Under the pieces are notes generated by a model. It saw only the letters and a list, made by a program, of their open reading frames with translations, was not told the DNA's origin and searched no databases. Both the position numbers and the translations under genes were made by a program. Source: JANPIX01 sp031425195 (GTDB taxonomy: Bacteria > Pseudomonadota > Alphaproteobacteria > Rhodobacterales > Rhodobacteraceae). From it: a stretch of 64,000 bases of DNA. Position 1 is the stretch's first letter; each line of letters starts with the position of its first letter. The DNA lies in assembly GCA_031425195.1 (NCBI GenBank), contig JANPIX010000017.1, positions 1-64,000 of the forward strand, read 5' to 3'. This document shows, one piece after another, positions 51,788 through 61,445 of this stretch.

Positions 51788-53017
51788 CTATGGGTCGCGC
51801 GCCGCCCGCAGCGCCGCATCCTCGGCGTGCCAGGCTTTCAGTCCGGCCACGATGGCCCCGGCCATCCCCGCCCGCCAGTTGGGGTCGGTCAACCGCTTGA
51901 AATCCGCCGCACTTGACAGAAAGCCAAGTTCGATCAGGGCCGATGGAATATCGGGCGATTTCAACACCGAAAACCCGGCGCGTTGCTGCGGTTCGCGGTG
52001 CATCGTGACGCTCGCCGCCCGAAAGGCCGCCTCGAACGCCTGCGACAGGCGCGCCACGCGTGGCGATGTTTCGGTGCGCGCCATGTCCATCAGCACCCCC
52101 GCCACCACATCATCCTGCGCCGACAGATCGATGCCCGCCAAAAGATCATCGCGGTCATGCCGTTCAGCCAGCGCAACCGACGCTGCATCCGATGCCTCGT
52201 CCGACAGCGTATAGATGGTGGCCCCCACCGCCTCCCCCTCGGCCAGCGCATCGGCATGAAGCGACAGGAACACCGATGCCCGCGCTTCGCGCGCCGCCGA
52301 GATCCGCGCTTCCAATGGCACGAAGACATCTTCCTCGCGGGTCATCACCACCTGAAACGTGCCGTCCCGCACCAGAACGTCCTTCAATTCCCGCGCGAAG
52401 GTCAGCATCAGATCCGCCTCGCTCGTGCCTTCCCGCTCCGCCCCGGGGTCAAGCCCGCCATGCCCCGGGTCCAGCACGACGATCACGGCATCACCGGGGG
52501 CCGATGCTGTGGGCGCGGCCAGTGGCACGGCGTCAGGCAAATCCCACTCCGGCGGTTCCGGCAACGCCGCGCGCCGTTCGAATGTGGCCGCATCGGTCGG
52601 CACCAGCCGCAGGTCCACCGTCACCGGCCCATCCGTCACCATCGCCGCCTGTGCCACTTCCATCGGGCCCGCAAGTTCGATCACCAACCGTGACCAGCCG
52701 GGCCGGAAACGCCCCGCCCGGTGATCCACAATCGCGCCCTTCGGAAAGACCAGTTGATCAAGCCCCGTCCAGTCCACCTCGCGAAAATCCAGAAGAACGC
52801 GCGGCGGCTGATCCAAAATCCGCACCCGCCACGGCACCGGCTGCGACAGGCCAAGGCGCACGCTGACCCCGCCGTCATCTTCCGTCACCGACGACGCCGC
52901 AGGATCAAGCCGCGCCAACCCGGAAAGATCCTGCGCGACAGCAGGCGCAACACAGCCAAACATCGCCAACCACACCACCGCCAGCAAACGCCCCGCCCGT
53001 TCCCGCACCCCTGCCAT
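51788..53017 (-). CDS. N-acetylmuramoyl-L-alanine amidase (AmiC-like)
   Basis: A 409-aa periplasmic enzyme. It has a signal peptide (RAGRLLAVVWLAMFGCVAPAVA), an N-terminal AMIN-type domain (about 45-150) and a C-terminal Amidase_3 domain. The zinc motif is VIVVLDPGHGGLDPGAEREGTSEADL, and the second His is in FLSLHADAL. It removes stem peptides at division. The start is the ATG at 53017, next to GGAGAGCAGG; the 57 residues before it in the open frame are unlike a coding sequence. It is divergent from the DsbA-like gene. Confidence 0.92.
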   Translation of the reverse strand: MAGVRERAGRLLAVVWLAMFGCVAPAVAQDLSGLARLDPAASSVTEDDGGVSVRLGLSQPVPWRVRILDQPPRVLLDFREVDWTGLDQLVFPKGAIVDHRAGRFRPGWSRLVIELAGPMEVAQAAMVTDGPVTVDLRLVPTDAATFERRAALPEPPEWDLPDAVPLAAPTASAPGDAVIVVLDPGHGGLDPGAEREGTSEADLMLTFARELKDVLVRDGTFQVVMTREEDVFVPLEARISAAREARASVFLSLHADALAEGEAVGATIYTLSDEASDAASVALAERHDRDDLLAGIDLSAQDDVVAGVLMDMARTETSPRVARLSQAFEAAFRAASVTMHREPQQRAGFSVLKSPDIPSALIELGFLSSAADFKRLTDPNWRAGMAGAIVAGLKAWHAEDAALRAARDP

Positions 53018-53193
53018 CACCTGCTCTCCCGTCACACCACGCGGGCATATCGCGCGCCGGGCACAGAAGCAAACGCCACCACCGCACACGCGCCCGTGAT
53101 CACTTTCGCTGCATCTGCGTCGCAGTTGGGTTGCACCCGCCCCTGCGCCCCGCCTAAGATTGTCCCACCCTGACCCAGCGAAAGTCACAGCCC

Positions 53194-53940
53194 ATGCGTC
53201 TGATCCTGATCCCGGCCCTCATCGCCTGCCTCGCCCTTCCCGCGCTGGCCTTCGACCCGGCCCAGATGACCGATGCCGAACGCACCGCCTTTCGCGAAGA
53301 AGTGCGCGCCTACCTGATGGAAAACCCGCAGGTCATTCTTGATGCCGTTCAGGTGCTGGAAGACGGCAAGGCGCAGGCGGCCTACACCGCAGACCGCGAA
53401 CTTGTGCAAACCTACGCGGCAGCGCTGTTTCAGGACCCGCAGGCATGGGTCGGCGGCAACCCCGATGGTGACATCACCATTGTCGAATTCATGGATTACC
53501 GCTGCGGTTACTGCCGCAAAGCCCATGCCGAGGTTGAAGAGCTTGTAAAGTCCGACGGCAACATCCGCATCATCGTCAAGGACTACCCTATTCTGGGCGA
53601 CGAATCCCTGCTGGCCGCCCGTTTTGCCATTGCCGCCCACCAGATCGGCGGCAACGATATCTACAAGGCCGCCCACGATGCCCTGATCACCCTGCGCGGC
53701 GATGTCACCGAAGATGTGCTGGGCCGGCTCGCCACCAGCCTTGGCCTTGATCCCGCTGCCGTCAGCGCAAAGATGGCCTCTGCCGAAGTCACCGCTGTGA
53801 TCGATGCCAATCACACGCTGGGCGCACAGATGCAGGTGAACGGCACCCCCACCTTCATCATCGAAGGTCAGGTGCTGCGCGGTTACGCCCCACTCGACGC
53901 GATGCGCCAGATCGTCGCAGACGAACGCGAAGCGTCCTGA
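53194..53940 (+). CDS. DsbA-family thioredoxin-fold protein
   Basis: A 248-aa periplasmic oxidoreductase. It has a signal peptide (LILIPALIACLALPALA), a short helical N-terminal extension with FREEVRAYLMENPQVILDAVQVLE, the active-site DYRCGYCRKAH (CGYC), and the cis-Pro loop VNGTPTFIIEG. The N-terminal extension and CGYC motif are typical of the ScsC/BcfH-like or COG1651 DsbA group rather than classical DsbA (CPHC). A DsbB is encoded at 1.7 kb. It might work with it or with a DsbD/ScsB reductant, which is not visible here. Confidence 0.88.
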   Translation: MRLILIPALIACLALPALAFDPAQMTDAERTAFREEVRAYLMENPQVILDAVQVLEDGKAQAAYTADRELVQTYAAALFQDPQAWVGGNPDGDITIVEFMDYRCGYCRKAHAEVEELVKSDGNIRIIVKDYPILGDESLLAARFAIAAHQIGGNDIYKAAHDALITLRGDVTEDVLGRLATSLGLDPAAVSAKMASAEVTAVIDANHTLGAQMQVNGTPTFIIEGQVLRGYAPLDAMRQIVADEREAS

Positions 53941-54187
53941 AACCCGCGTTTCCTGCCGGATGCCACTGATTTATCGATGGATTGTTAAGTATTTGAAACA
54001 CCTGAGGTCACGTTTTGGTGGCCTGCAGGAGTGTGATTTGAACTCCGGAAGACGGATGCGGCCCTGCCCCCCGAACCTTCAACATCCAGGTGCTGAGCGG
54101 TTCGTGGTTGTTCAGCGGAACCTGTTAGGGTCAGCCGCGACGCCAAGACGGATACGTCGGTAAGCCAGTGACCGAGGTAACCGATCA

Positions 54188-55339
54188 CTACTCCGCCGCA
54201 GCGGTTGCCGGAACCAGTGCCGCTGCAGCAGCCTCTGCCGCTTCAATCTCGGCGGCCTTGGCTTCTACCAGTTCGACGATATGCTCGATCATGCCCTCGT
54301 TGCCCAGCTTGTGATGCTGCTTGCCCGCCAGATACACCATCCCCGACCCGGCCCCGCCGCCGGTGAATCCGATATCCGTCATCAGCGCCTCGCCCGGGCC
54401 GTTCACCACGCATCCGATGATCGACAGGCTCAGGCTGGTGGTCACATGCGCCAGACGCTCCTCCAGCGCCGAAACCGTCTTGATCACGTCGAACCCCTGC
54501 CGCGCGCAGGACGGGCAGGAAATGATCGTCACTCCCCGGTGCCGCAGGCCCAGCGACTTCAGTATCTCGAACCCGACCTTCACCTCTTCCACCGGATCGG
54601 CCGACAGCGACACGCGGATCGTGTCGCCGATGCCCGCCCACAGCAGACTTCCCAGCCCGATGGCGGATTTGACGGTGCCAGACGTCAACCCCCCCGCCTC
54701 GGTAATCCCCAGATGGATCGGGGCATCCGTCACTTCGGCCAACTGCTGATACGCTGCCGCTGCCATGAACACATCGGACGCCTTCACGCTGATCTTGAAT
54801 TCGTGAAAATCGTTGTCCTGCAACAGCTTGATATGGTCCATGCCGGATTCCACCATCGCATCCGGGCAAGGTTCGCCGTATTTCTCCAACAGATGCCGCT
54901 CCAGCGACCCGGCGTTCACCCCGATGCGGATGGAACAACCATAGTCCTTGGCCGCCCGCACCACTTCGGCCACACGCCGGGCGTCACCGATGTTGCCCGG
55001 ATTGATCCGCAGACAGGCCGCCCCCGCCTCGGCCGCCTCGATCGCGCGTTTGTAGTGGAAATGGATGTCCGCCACGATCGGCACCGGGCTTTCCGCCACG
55101 ATGTGCCGCAGGGCTGCCGTGCTTTCGGCATCGGGCGTCGAAATACGTACGATATCCGCCCCCGCAATGGCGCAGCGCTGCACCTGCTCCAGCGTCGCCG
55201 CAATATCGGTGGTCAGAGTGTTGGTCATGGTCTGCACCGAAATCGGCGCGTCCCCCCCGACGAGAACCTTCCCCACGCGAATCTGCCTCGATTTGCGACG
55301 GTAGATGTTCTTCCACGGGCGTACGGTGTTCAGCGACAT
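54188..55339 (-). CDS. ispG: 4-hydroxy-3-methylbut-2-enyl diphosphate synthase
   Basis: A 383-aa iron-sulfur enzyme of the MEP isoprenoid pathway. Conserved parts are the N-terminal VGGDAPISVQTMTNTLTTDI, the RINPGNIG loop and the C-terminal cluster residues in SCPSCARQGFDVI and IGCVVNGPGEA. The ATG at 55339 is favoured; a TTG two codons upstream is less likely. The alanine- and glutamate-rich tail is variable. It lies downstream of rodZ, as in E. coli (yfgA-ispG). The gap on its 3' side (53941-54187) shows no gene. Confidence 0.95.
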   Translation of the reverse strand: MSLNTVRPWKNIYRRKSRQIRVGKVLVGGDAPISVQTMTNTLTTDIAATLEQVQRCAIAGADIVRISTPDAESTAALRHIVAESPVPIVADIHFHYKRAIEAAEAGAACLRINPGNIGDARRVAEVVRAAKDYGCSIRIGVNAGSLERHLLEKYGEPCPDAMVESGMDHIKLLQDNDFHEFKISVKASDVFMAAAAYQQLAEVTDAPIHLGITEAGGLTSGTVKSAIGLGSLLWAGIGDTIRVSLSADPVEEVKVGFEILKSLGLRHRGVTIISCPSCARQGFDVIKTVSALEERLAHVTTSLSLSIIGCVVNGPGEALMTDIGFTGGGAGSGMVYLAGKQHHKLGNEGMIEHIVELVEAKAAEIEAAEAAAAALVPATAAAE

Positions 55340-55418
55340 GGGCAACCTTTGGTCAGGCGATTTGGCATAACCTTACCCAATGCGGCGCATCGGGGCAACG
55401 CCTGCCGGGCCTGCCCGA

Positions 55419-56657
55419 CTATTCGACGGGGCTGGCGGCGTCGGGCGTGGGGGCCACATCGCTTGCATCGGCCACAGCAACCGCGGCGGCAAGGTCGCTG
55501 TCCGCCGTCACATCGGCAAGCGCATAACTTGCCGTCAGATCGGCGGGCGACAGGGCCACGTTCTTGACGACCTGTGCCCCGGGGGCGGCGGGCCCATAAG
55601 TCTGGCCGTTCACAAGGAAATACACCGAACCGGAATTCCCCGAACGCAACAGCGCCGCCTGTTCCATCTGCGGCACGACATAGCGTTCGCCCGCATCAAG
55701 GATCTTCTCAAAGATCACCGTGCCATCGGCCGACGACACCCGCACCCAAGATGGGCGCACGGCCAGAAGTTCCACCGCCGGGGCCGCATCCGCCACAACC
55801 TGAACCGTCGGTCCAGCGACAGGGTCGCTCAGCGCCTCGGCCAATGCCACGTCCACGCCGCCCGCTTCCACCACCGCACCCGTTTCACGCGGGTTGATCG
55901 CGGCAATCGGCCCGTCGCGCGACACCATCACCGGCACGTCCAGCGCCTCGGGCCGGTACAGCCGGTCCATCAGCGCATCCGAATTGGCCGCATCATTGCC
56001 ATCGGCGAGTTCAAGCGCGTCCGGCTCTGACCGCACCACCGGGGCCGCGCCTTCGACGCTGCCGATCGGGTCGATGTCCGCCAGCACCGAAGGGGCCTGA
56101 TCCACCGGCGCCAGTTGCACACGCTGCACTTCCTGCAATACGGACCACCCGCCGTAACCGAGGCCGCCAATCAGCAACAAAAGCACCAGAACAGAGCCCA
56201 CAGCCCCCGGCTCGATCCGCGCAAAGGCGCTTTCCTGACGCGGAATGAACGTGGCATTGGGGTCGCCAAACGGGTCGCGCACATCTGCCGACACCCGGCT
56301 GCGCACCGCCGTGATCGCCGCCGTGCTGGCCGCCGCCGACATGCCGTGCGCCACTTCGAAATTCGCTTCGGTGCAGAACCGCCGGAAACTGTCATCCGGG
56401 TCCATCCCCAGATAGCGGGCATAAGACCGCACATATCCCGCAACGAAACCGGGCGTTTCGAATGCCGAGATGTCGCAGTTTTCAATGGCGGCGATGTAGG
56501 TGGCCTTGATCTTCAATTCGCGCTGCACATCCAGCAGCGATTTGCCCAGCGTGGCGCGTTCACCCCGCATCACATCGCCCAGGCGAAGCTCAAAATCGTC
56601 GAATCCCCTTGGCTTGTCCGCCTCGGACGTCGAAGGCTTCGCCTTGCGCCAGTTCAT
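55419..56657 (-). CDS. rodZ: RodZ-like cytoskeletal protein
   Basis: A 412-aa transmembrane protein that links MreB filaments to the cell wall. It has an N-terminal HTH domain (RLGDVMRGERATLGKSLLDVQRELKIKATYIAAIENCDISAFETPGFVAGYVRSYARYLGMD), a membrane span (VGSVLVLLLLIGGLGYGG) and a disordered periplasmic linker. The C-terminal DUF4115-type domain is WVRVSSADGTVIFEKILDAGERYVVP. It precedes ispG by 79 bases, a common pairing. The gene starts just inside a 470-base non-coding gap. Confidence 0.92.
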   Translation of the reverse strand: MNWRKAKPSTSEADKPRGFDDFELRLGDVMRGERATLGKSLLDVQRELKIKATYIAAIENCDISAFETPGFVAGYVRSYARYLGMDPDDSFRRFCTEANFEVAHGMSAAASTAAITAVRSRVSADVRDPFGDPNATFIPRQESAFARIEPGAVGSVLVLLLLIGGLGYGGWSVLQEVQRVQLAPVDQAPSVLADIDPIGSVEGAAPVVRSEPDALELADGNDAANSDALMDRLYRPEALDVPVMVSRDGPIAAINPRETGAVVEAGGVDVALAEALSDPVAGPTVQVVADAAPAVELLAVRPSWVRVSSADGTVIFEKILDAGERYVVPQMEQAALLRSGNSGSVYFLVNGQTYGPAAPGAQVVKNVALSPADLTASYALADVTADSDLAAAVAVADASDVAPTPDAASPVE

Positions 56658-57127
56658 ATACCCTGTCCCGTTTGTCTTGATCAGCGCCGAGTCGCCTTCC
56701 CCAACGACTCATGCCGTCCCTATTGAACCTAAATTAGCATAGGGCAAGACCTTTTGCATATGCAGAACCTTGGCCATTTCAAGGTCGGCGCAAAGTTGCG
56801 CAGCGACGCGAGGCCGCACCGCGGCCGCAACGAACCTTTCGTCAGGCGACCAAACCGCAAAGGCGAACCAACAGCTAGCCTTCGCCGCCATTTGTACCAC
56901 AATATAGGCGCGTTCTGCAGGCGGCCCCTTGCCCTGCAAAAAAAACCCGCGCGGACAGTTTCCCTTAAGTCACCCCGCATCTACCAACCCCGTTCGTCCA
57001 ATCGTCGCCACGAACCTTTGCACATGCAGAATTATCGCCTTGCCCCGTTTTTGGGCATCGGCGCATGATCGCAACTGTCGGGCGCGACGACTTCTGTCTG
57101 CGCCCCCATTGCCCAAGGAATACAAGA
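56658..57127. other. Intergenic region between rodZ and the M20 gene with a repeated 14-mer
   Basis: This 470-base gap contains the near-identical pair TTGCATATGCAGAA (56754-56767) and TTGCACATGCAGAA (57018-57031), 264 bases apart. CGAACCTTT occurs at 56831-56839 and again at 57011-57019, directly before the second copy. There is an A8 run at 56938-56945. Short open frames look non-coding. A small RNA or regulatory site is possible, but nothing is established. Confidence 0.4.
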
Positions 57128-58507
57128 ATGACCCTCGACACCGTTCTGGCCCGGATTGATGACGATCTGCCGGCAGCACTTGACCGCCTGTTCGCCCTGT
57201 TGCGGATACCGTCGGTTTCAACCGACCCGGCGTTCAAGGACGATTGCGCCCGCGCGGCGGACTGGCTTGTCGAAGATCTGAACAGCCTTGGCTTTACAGC
57301 CCAGTCCCGGCCCACGCCCGGCCATCCTCTTGTCGTGGCGCACCATGACGGTCCGGCAGGCGCGCCGCATGTGCTGTTCTACGGCCATTATGATGTGCAA
57401 CCCGTGGATCCGCTGTCGCTGTGGACGCGCGACCCCTTTGATCCGGCCATCGAACAGACACCAAAAGGTCCGGTGATCCGCGCGCGCGGCGCGTCCGATG
57501 ACAAGGGCCAGTTGATGACCTTTATCGAGGCGTGCCGCGCGTGGAAGTCGGTGAATGGCACCCTGCCCTGCCGCCTGACCCTGTTTCTGGAGGGGGAAGA
57601 GGAATCAGGTTCCCCCTCGCTCGTGCCGTTCATGGTGGCGAATGCCGCCGAACTGCGCGCTGATATCGCGCTGATCTGCGACACCGGGCTTTACGACGAT
57701 GCGACGCCCGCTATCGTTACAATGCTGCGCGGCCTTCTGGGGCAGGAGTTTACCATCCACGGCCCCAACAAGGATCTGCATTCCGGCATGTTCGGCGGCC
57801 CCGCGATCAACCCGATCCGCGTCATGGCGCGCATCCTTGCTGGGCTGCACGATGATCAGGGCCGCGTCACCCTGCCCGGCTTTTATGACGACGTGGACGA
57901 ACTCCCCGACGCCATCCGCGCGCAATGGCAGAACCTGGCCTTCGACCACGCCAAATTCCTCGGCGACGTGGGCCTGTCGCACCCGGCGGGCGAATCCGAT
58001 CGCACCCCGCTTGAAATGATCTGGTCGCGCCCGACTTGCGAATTCAACGGCATTCAGGGCGGCTATTCCGGCGACGGGTTCAAGACGGTGCTGCCCGCCA
58101 AGGCAACCGCCAAGGTCAGCTTTCGCCTTGTCAGCAGGCAAGACCCCGAAAAGATCAGAACCGCCTTCCACGCCTATGTCACAAGCCAGCTGCCCCCCGA
58201 CTGCACCGCCGAATTTCACGACCACGGCGCCAGCCCCGCCAGCGTCATGCAGATCAACCATCCCGCGTTCGAGGCGGCGCGCGCCGCACTGGGCGAGGAA
58301 TGGGGCCGCACCGCCGCCTATATCGGCGCGGGCGGATCAATCCCGATTGCCGGATATTTCAAGACCCATCTTGGAATGGACGCCATGCTGATCGGCTTTG
58401 GCCGCGACGATGACCAGATCCACAGCCCGAACGAAAAATACGATGTCGACTGTTTCCACCACGGCATCCGGTCCTGGGCGCGCATCCTTGACCGCATGAC
58501 ACGCTGA
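57128..58507 (+). CDS. M20-family metallopeptidase (dipeptidase/acetylornithine-deacetylase-like)
   Basis: A 459-aa zinc hydrolase. Metal and active-site blocks are VLFYGHYDVQPVDPLSLW (His, Asp), FLEGEEESGSPSLVPF (catalytic Glu-Glu) and IALICDTGLYDD. The dimerisation domain follows and ends with YIGAGGSIPIAGYF and HSPNEKYDVDCFHHGI. It resembles cytosolic dipeptidase-type M20 enzymes (CNDP-like, ArgE/DapE superfamily); the natural substrate is not clear. The ATG at 57128 has AAGGA upstream. It is alone on its strand. Confidence 0.88.
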   Translation: MTLDTVLARIDDDLPAALDRLFALLRIPSVSTDPAFKDDCARAADWLVEDLNSLGFTAQSRPTPGHPLVVAHHDGPAGAPHVLFYGHYDVQPVDPLSLWTRDPFDPAIEQTPKGPVIRARGASDDKGQLMTFIEACRAWKSVNGTLPCRLTLFLEGEEESGSPSLVPFMVANAAELRADIALICDTGLYDDATPAIVTMLRGLLGQEFTIHGPNKDLHSGMFGGPAINPIRVMARILAGLHDDQGRVTLPGFYDDVDELPDAIRAQWQNLAFDHAKFLGDVGLSHPAGESDRTPLEMIWSRPTCEFNGIQGGYSGDGFKTVLPAKATAKVSFRLVSRQDPEKIRTAFHAYVTSQLPPDCTAEFHDHGASPASVMQINHPAFEAARAALGEEWGRTAAYIGAGGSIPIAGYFKTHLGMDAMLIGFGRDDDQIHSPNEKYDVDCFHHGIRSWARILDRMTR

Positions 58508-58528
58508 TCCCGCAACGGCTGGCCGGGG

Positions 58529-59269
58529 TCAGGCCCCGGCTACCCATTGCAGCATCGTGTCGTCGTCCACCTGCTGCATCAGGCCGATATTCTTTTGAAA
58601 CCCCGCGAAATCCAGCCGCGATATCGCCTCAAGGTCGTTCCAATGCGGTTTGAACGCCGCCCTTGGCCGCCGCATCACCACGGTCTGCGGATTGCCCGCG
58701 CCGATCACCGTGCGAAAGTCCAGGTTGGGGAAAAAGTCGTGGATCGCGAACACCACCTTGCAGACGTCGCCCTGCCAGGCCCGCCCCGTGGCCCCATGCT
58801 GCCGGCGCATCCGGTTGCATTCCCCGTGGTCGCGCATCATCGCGAACATGTCGCTTGGCACCGTGTCGTCGATCACGATGACCGACCCCGCGTGCGTCAT
58901 CACCAGCGCCGAACACAGATCGCGGAAAGTTTGCTCAAACGTGTGAAGGCCGTCCAGAAACACCAGATCATAGGGCTTTGGCCCCGGCGGGTTCTGGAAA
59001 AACGCGTCCGACGTCATCTCGAAGAACTGCCGGTGCGGGCGCACTTCGGGTGCCACGTCGAACAGGAACTTCGGATCGACGGCATGCATGTCCGGCAGGG
59101 TCAGGTTCAGGAACGTTTGCCCCCGGAACACCCCCACCTCCAGATAGCGCCGCGCGCCAATGTCGCGCGCAATCCGCGCCAACCGCGCCACGTTGCGGCG
59201 GTTCTGCGGCGTGAACGGATCGGCGGGTTTGATCGGAGATGCAATCTTGGGCTGCTCGTCAGGTGCCAA
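58529..59269 (-). CDS. Class I SAM-dependent methyltransferase
   Basis: A 246-aa protein with a Rossmann methyltransferase core: ARRYLEVGVFRGQTFLNL as motif I, MHAVDPKFLFDV as motif II, and YDLVFLDGLHTFEQTFRDL as motif IV. The fold resembles cephalosporin-hydroxylase- or macrocin-type methyltransferases (Methyltransf_24). The target is unknown. The start is a TTG at 59269, because the open frame upstream runs through tRNA-Asp. An earlier start is impossible within the tRNA, though the exact codon is not certain. Confidence 0.72.
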   Translation of the reverse strand: MAPDEQPKIASPIKPADPFTPQNRRNVARLARIARDIGARRYLEVGVFRGQTFLNLTLPDMHAVDPKFLFDVAPEVRPHRQFFEMTSDAFFQNPPGPKPYDLVFLDGLHTFEQTFRDLCSALVMTHAGSVIVIDDTVPSDMFAMMRDHGECNRMRRQHGATGRAWQGDVCKVVFAIHDFFPNLDFRTVIGAGNPQTVVMRRPRAAFKPHWNDLEAISRLDFAGFQKNIGLMQQVDDDTMLQWVAGA

Positions 59270-59309
59270 ATGGTAACCCCGGATCGGGCGCTGCCCGGAA
59301 ATCGTGAAA

Positions 59310-59386
59310 TGGCGCGGTTGACGGGGCTCGAACCCGCGACCCCCGGCGTGACAGGCCGGTACTCTAACCAACTGAGCTACAACCGC
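59310..59386 (-). tRNA. tRNA-Asp(GTC)
   Basis: A complete 77-base tRNA on the minus strand. The acceptor stem is GCGGTTG with CAACCGC, the D arm TAGCTCAGTTGGTTAGAG, the anticodon stem CCGGC with GCCGG around CTGTCAC (anticodon GTC), and the T arm GCGGGTTCGAGCCCCGT. An encoded CCA ends it. Its queuosine would be glutamylated by GluQRS, which is encoded at 37.7 kb. Confidence 0.97.
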
Positions 59387-59511
59387 GTGCAACCCCCCGG
59401 ACCCAAGCCCGAACGTGAGGGGGTATTAGGCAAGGCCTTGGCCAAGGTCAAGCAGTTCCACCCGCAAAGTTGCGAAAGTTTGGACTTCGGTCCGATCCGC
59501 GCCGACGCTCC

Positions 59512-60450
59512 CTATCGCGGCGGGGCCGGAATGAACTCGGCATCGTCCCCCACCGGCAGGCGAAACCGCCCATGCGCCCAGTCACCCGCGCGCCAAGCCT
59601 CTTTCGCGGCCTCGATCCGTTCCTTGCTTGACGCGACGAAATTCCACCAGATATGCCTTGGCCCGTCCATCGTGGCCCCGCCCAGCAGCATGACCCGCGC
59701 GCCCCCCGTCCCCGCCCGCAGCGTGATCGCATCGCCCGGACGGAAGATCAGCATCCGCCCCGCCTCGAACACCTGCCCCGCCACCGTCACCTCACCCGCC
59801 AGCACATAGGCCCCCCGGTCTTCATGGTTGTCCGGCAACGGCAGCGCCGCCCCCGCTTCCAGCACCGCATCGGCATAGAACATCTCTGACGGTGTCGGCG
59901 TGGGCGCGCTCGCGCCATAGGCCTGCCCCAGAATCAGGCGCACCGATTTCCCTTCCGCCTCGAGCATGGGCAGCGCCTCTGCCGCCGCATGATGAAACGC
60001 CGCCGGATCATCCTCGCGGTCGCGCGGCAGCGCGATCCAGCTTTGCAGCCCGAACAGCTTTTGTGGCGCGGCCCGTCCCGGTCCGTCCATCCGTTCAGAA
60101 TGGGTGATCCCGATTCCCGCCTGCATCAGGTTCACCTCGCCCGGCACGATCCACGCGTCGGTGCCCAGACTGTCACGGTGATGCATCCGCCCCTCCAGCA
60201 GATAGGTCACCGTCGCCAGCCCGATATGCGGATGCGGACGCACATCGATGCCTTGCCCGGTCAGGAACTCCGCCGGTCCCATCTGATCGAAAAAGATGAA
60301 CGGCCCGACCATCTGCCGCGCCACCGAAGGCAAGGCGCGCCGCACCTCAAACCCGCCCAGATCACGCGCCCGCGCCACCACCACCGCCTCGATTGCATCC
60401 ACCGCGTCGCCCATCGGAATTGTCGGGTCCAGTGCCGGGTTCCAGCTCAT
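59512..60450 (-). CDS. Pirin-family protein
   Basis: A 312-aa bicupin protein. The N-terminal cupin has the iron-ligand region VGPFIFFDQMGPAEF, HPHIGLATVTYLLEGRMHHRDSLG, GEVNLMQAGIGITHSE. The C-terminal cupin is LPDNHEDRGAYVLAGEVTVAGQVF. Bacterial pirins have quercetinase activity or act as redox modulators; the role here is not known. The start is the ATG at 60450, five bases after GGAGG; an ATG at 60462 precedes it. It is divergent from the ATP-grasp pair. Confidence 0.88.
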   Translation of the reverse strand: MSWNPALDPTIPMGDAVDAIEAVVVARARDLGGFEVRRALPSVARQMVGPFIFFDQMGPAEFLTGQGIDVRPHPHIGLATVTYLLEGRMHHRDSLGTDAWIVPGEVNLMQAGIGITHSERMDGPGRAAPQKLFGLQSWIALPRDREDDPAAFHHAAAEALPMLEAEGKSVRLILGQAYGASAPTPTPSEMFYADAVLEAGAALPLPDNHEDRGAYVLAGEVTVAGQVFEAGRMLIFRPGDAITLRAGTGGARVMLLGGATMDGPRHIWWNFVASSKERIEAAKEAWRAGDWAHGRFRLPVGDDAEFIPAPPR

Positions 60451-60629
60451 CACAACCTCCATGTCAGTTCACGACCAGTCTACCCCACAGCGCCAACCGC
60501 AGATACCGGCAACAAAGCGCCTGCCCTGTTCGCCTGTGCACATTGATTCGCCCCGCGCAATGGTCAGGGCTGGCGAACACCCCGATCCGCCCGTAGGGTG
60601 CCGCCATATTTCCAACCAACGGATAGATC

Positions 60630-61445
60630 GTGACCGTCTTTTCCATCGCCCACAAGTCGGCCAATTTCAACAAGGCCATGGTGATGCACACGCTGCGCAA
60701 CATCTGGATGGACCAGGGCATCGACGTGCGCGTGGGGCGGACCTTCGCCCCTGACGCCGATCTTTGCCTGCTGCACCTTGACCAGACAAAAATCCTGCCC
60801 CGCCATATCCCGCCCGCCCCTGCCGGGATCCGGGTACTGAACAACCGCGTTCTCGACATTTCCAAGCGGAGCATTTCGACCCTTCTCCTCACCCCCGACA
60901 CCGACTGGGATGGCCCTGTGATCGTCAAGACCGATCTCAACCATTTCGGCGGCCCCGAACGAGGCGCAAAGCGGAAAGGCCTGCGCGCCTGGGCAAGCGA
61001 TACCGCCGCCCGTATTTCGTGGCGTCACGCGGGACGGCTGCCAGAAAAAACCTACCCCGTCCTCAATCACCTGCGCCGTGTGCCGGGCTGGGTCTGGCGC
61101 GACCCGGCGCTCGTGGTCGAAAGATTCCTGCCCGAACGCGACGGCGATTTGTACTGCCTGCGCGGCTGGATGTTTCTGGGCTCCAAAGGCTATGGCTGGC
61201 GGCTGTTTGCAACAGACCCTCTGGTCAAGGTCGAATCGATGGTCAGGTTCGAATACATCGACGAACAACCCGAATTCCTGCAGGACTTCCGTCGCGAAAA
61301 CGGCTATGATTTCGGCAAGTTCGACTATGTCATCTACGACGGCGTGCCGATCCTTCTGGACGCGAACAAGACGCCGGGTTTTTCCGGCGATCCAAACTCA
61401 CCACGCATCAAGATGCTGGCCAGTGGATTGATGGATTTCCTGTGA
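60630..61445 (+). CDS. ATP-grasp-like ligase, first of a coupled pair
   Basis: A 271-aa protein with an ATP-grasp signature. It has a strand with Lys (GPVIVKTDLNHFGG, K100), a nucleotide-loop Glu in ALVVERFLPE (E164), a FDYVIYDGVPILLDANKTPG block with the metal-binding Asn (N246), and basic residues between. It lacks the full N-terminal domain of large ATP-grasp ligases and fits a small, stand-alone type that joins a carboxylate to an amine. No substrate is recognised. It ends in a TGATG overlap with the second gene. Confidence 0.65.
   Translation: MTVFSIAHKSANFNKAMVMHTLRNIWMDQGIDVRVGRTFAPDADLCLLHLDQTKILPRHIPPAPAGIRVLNNRVLDISKRSISTLLLTPDTDWDGPVIVKTDLNHFGGPERGAKRKGLRAWASDTAARISWRHAGRLPEKTYPVLNHLRRVPGWVWRDPALVVERFLPERDGDLYCLRGWMFLGSKGYGWRLFATDPLVKVESMVRFEYIDEQPEFLQDFRRENGYDFGKFDYVIYDGVPILLDANKTPGFSGDPNSPRIKMLASGLMDFL

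Noticed and set aside
53941..54187. Possible RNA gene between the DsbA-like gene and ispG
   Set aside because: I looked for tRNA-like arms and a terminator and found only weak pairings.
59270..59392. N-terminal extension of the methyltransferase gene
   Set aside because: Its translation, beginning MHAVVAQLVRVPACHAGG, is the usual artefact of reading through a tRNA gene. tRNA-Asp occupies that DNA.
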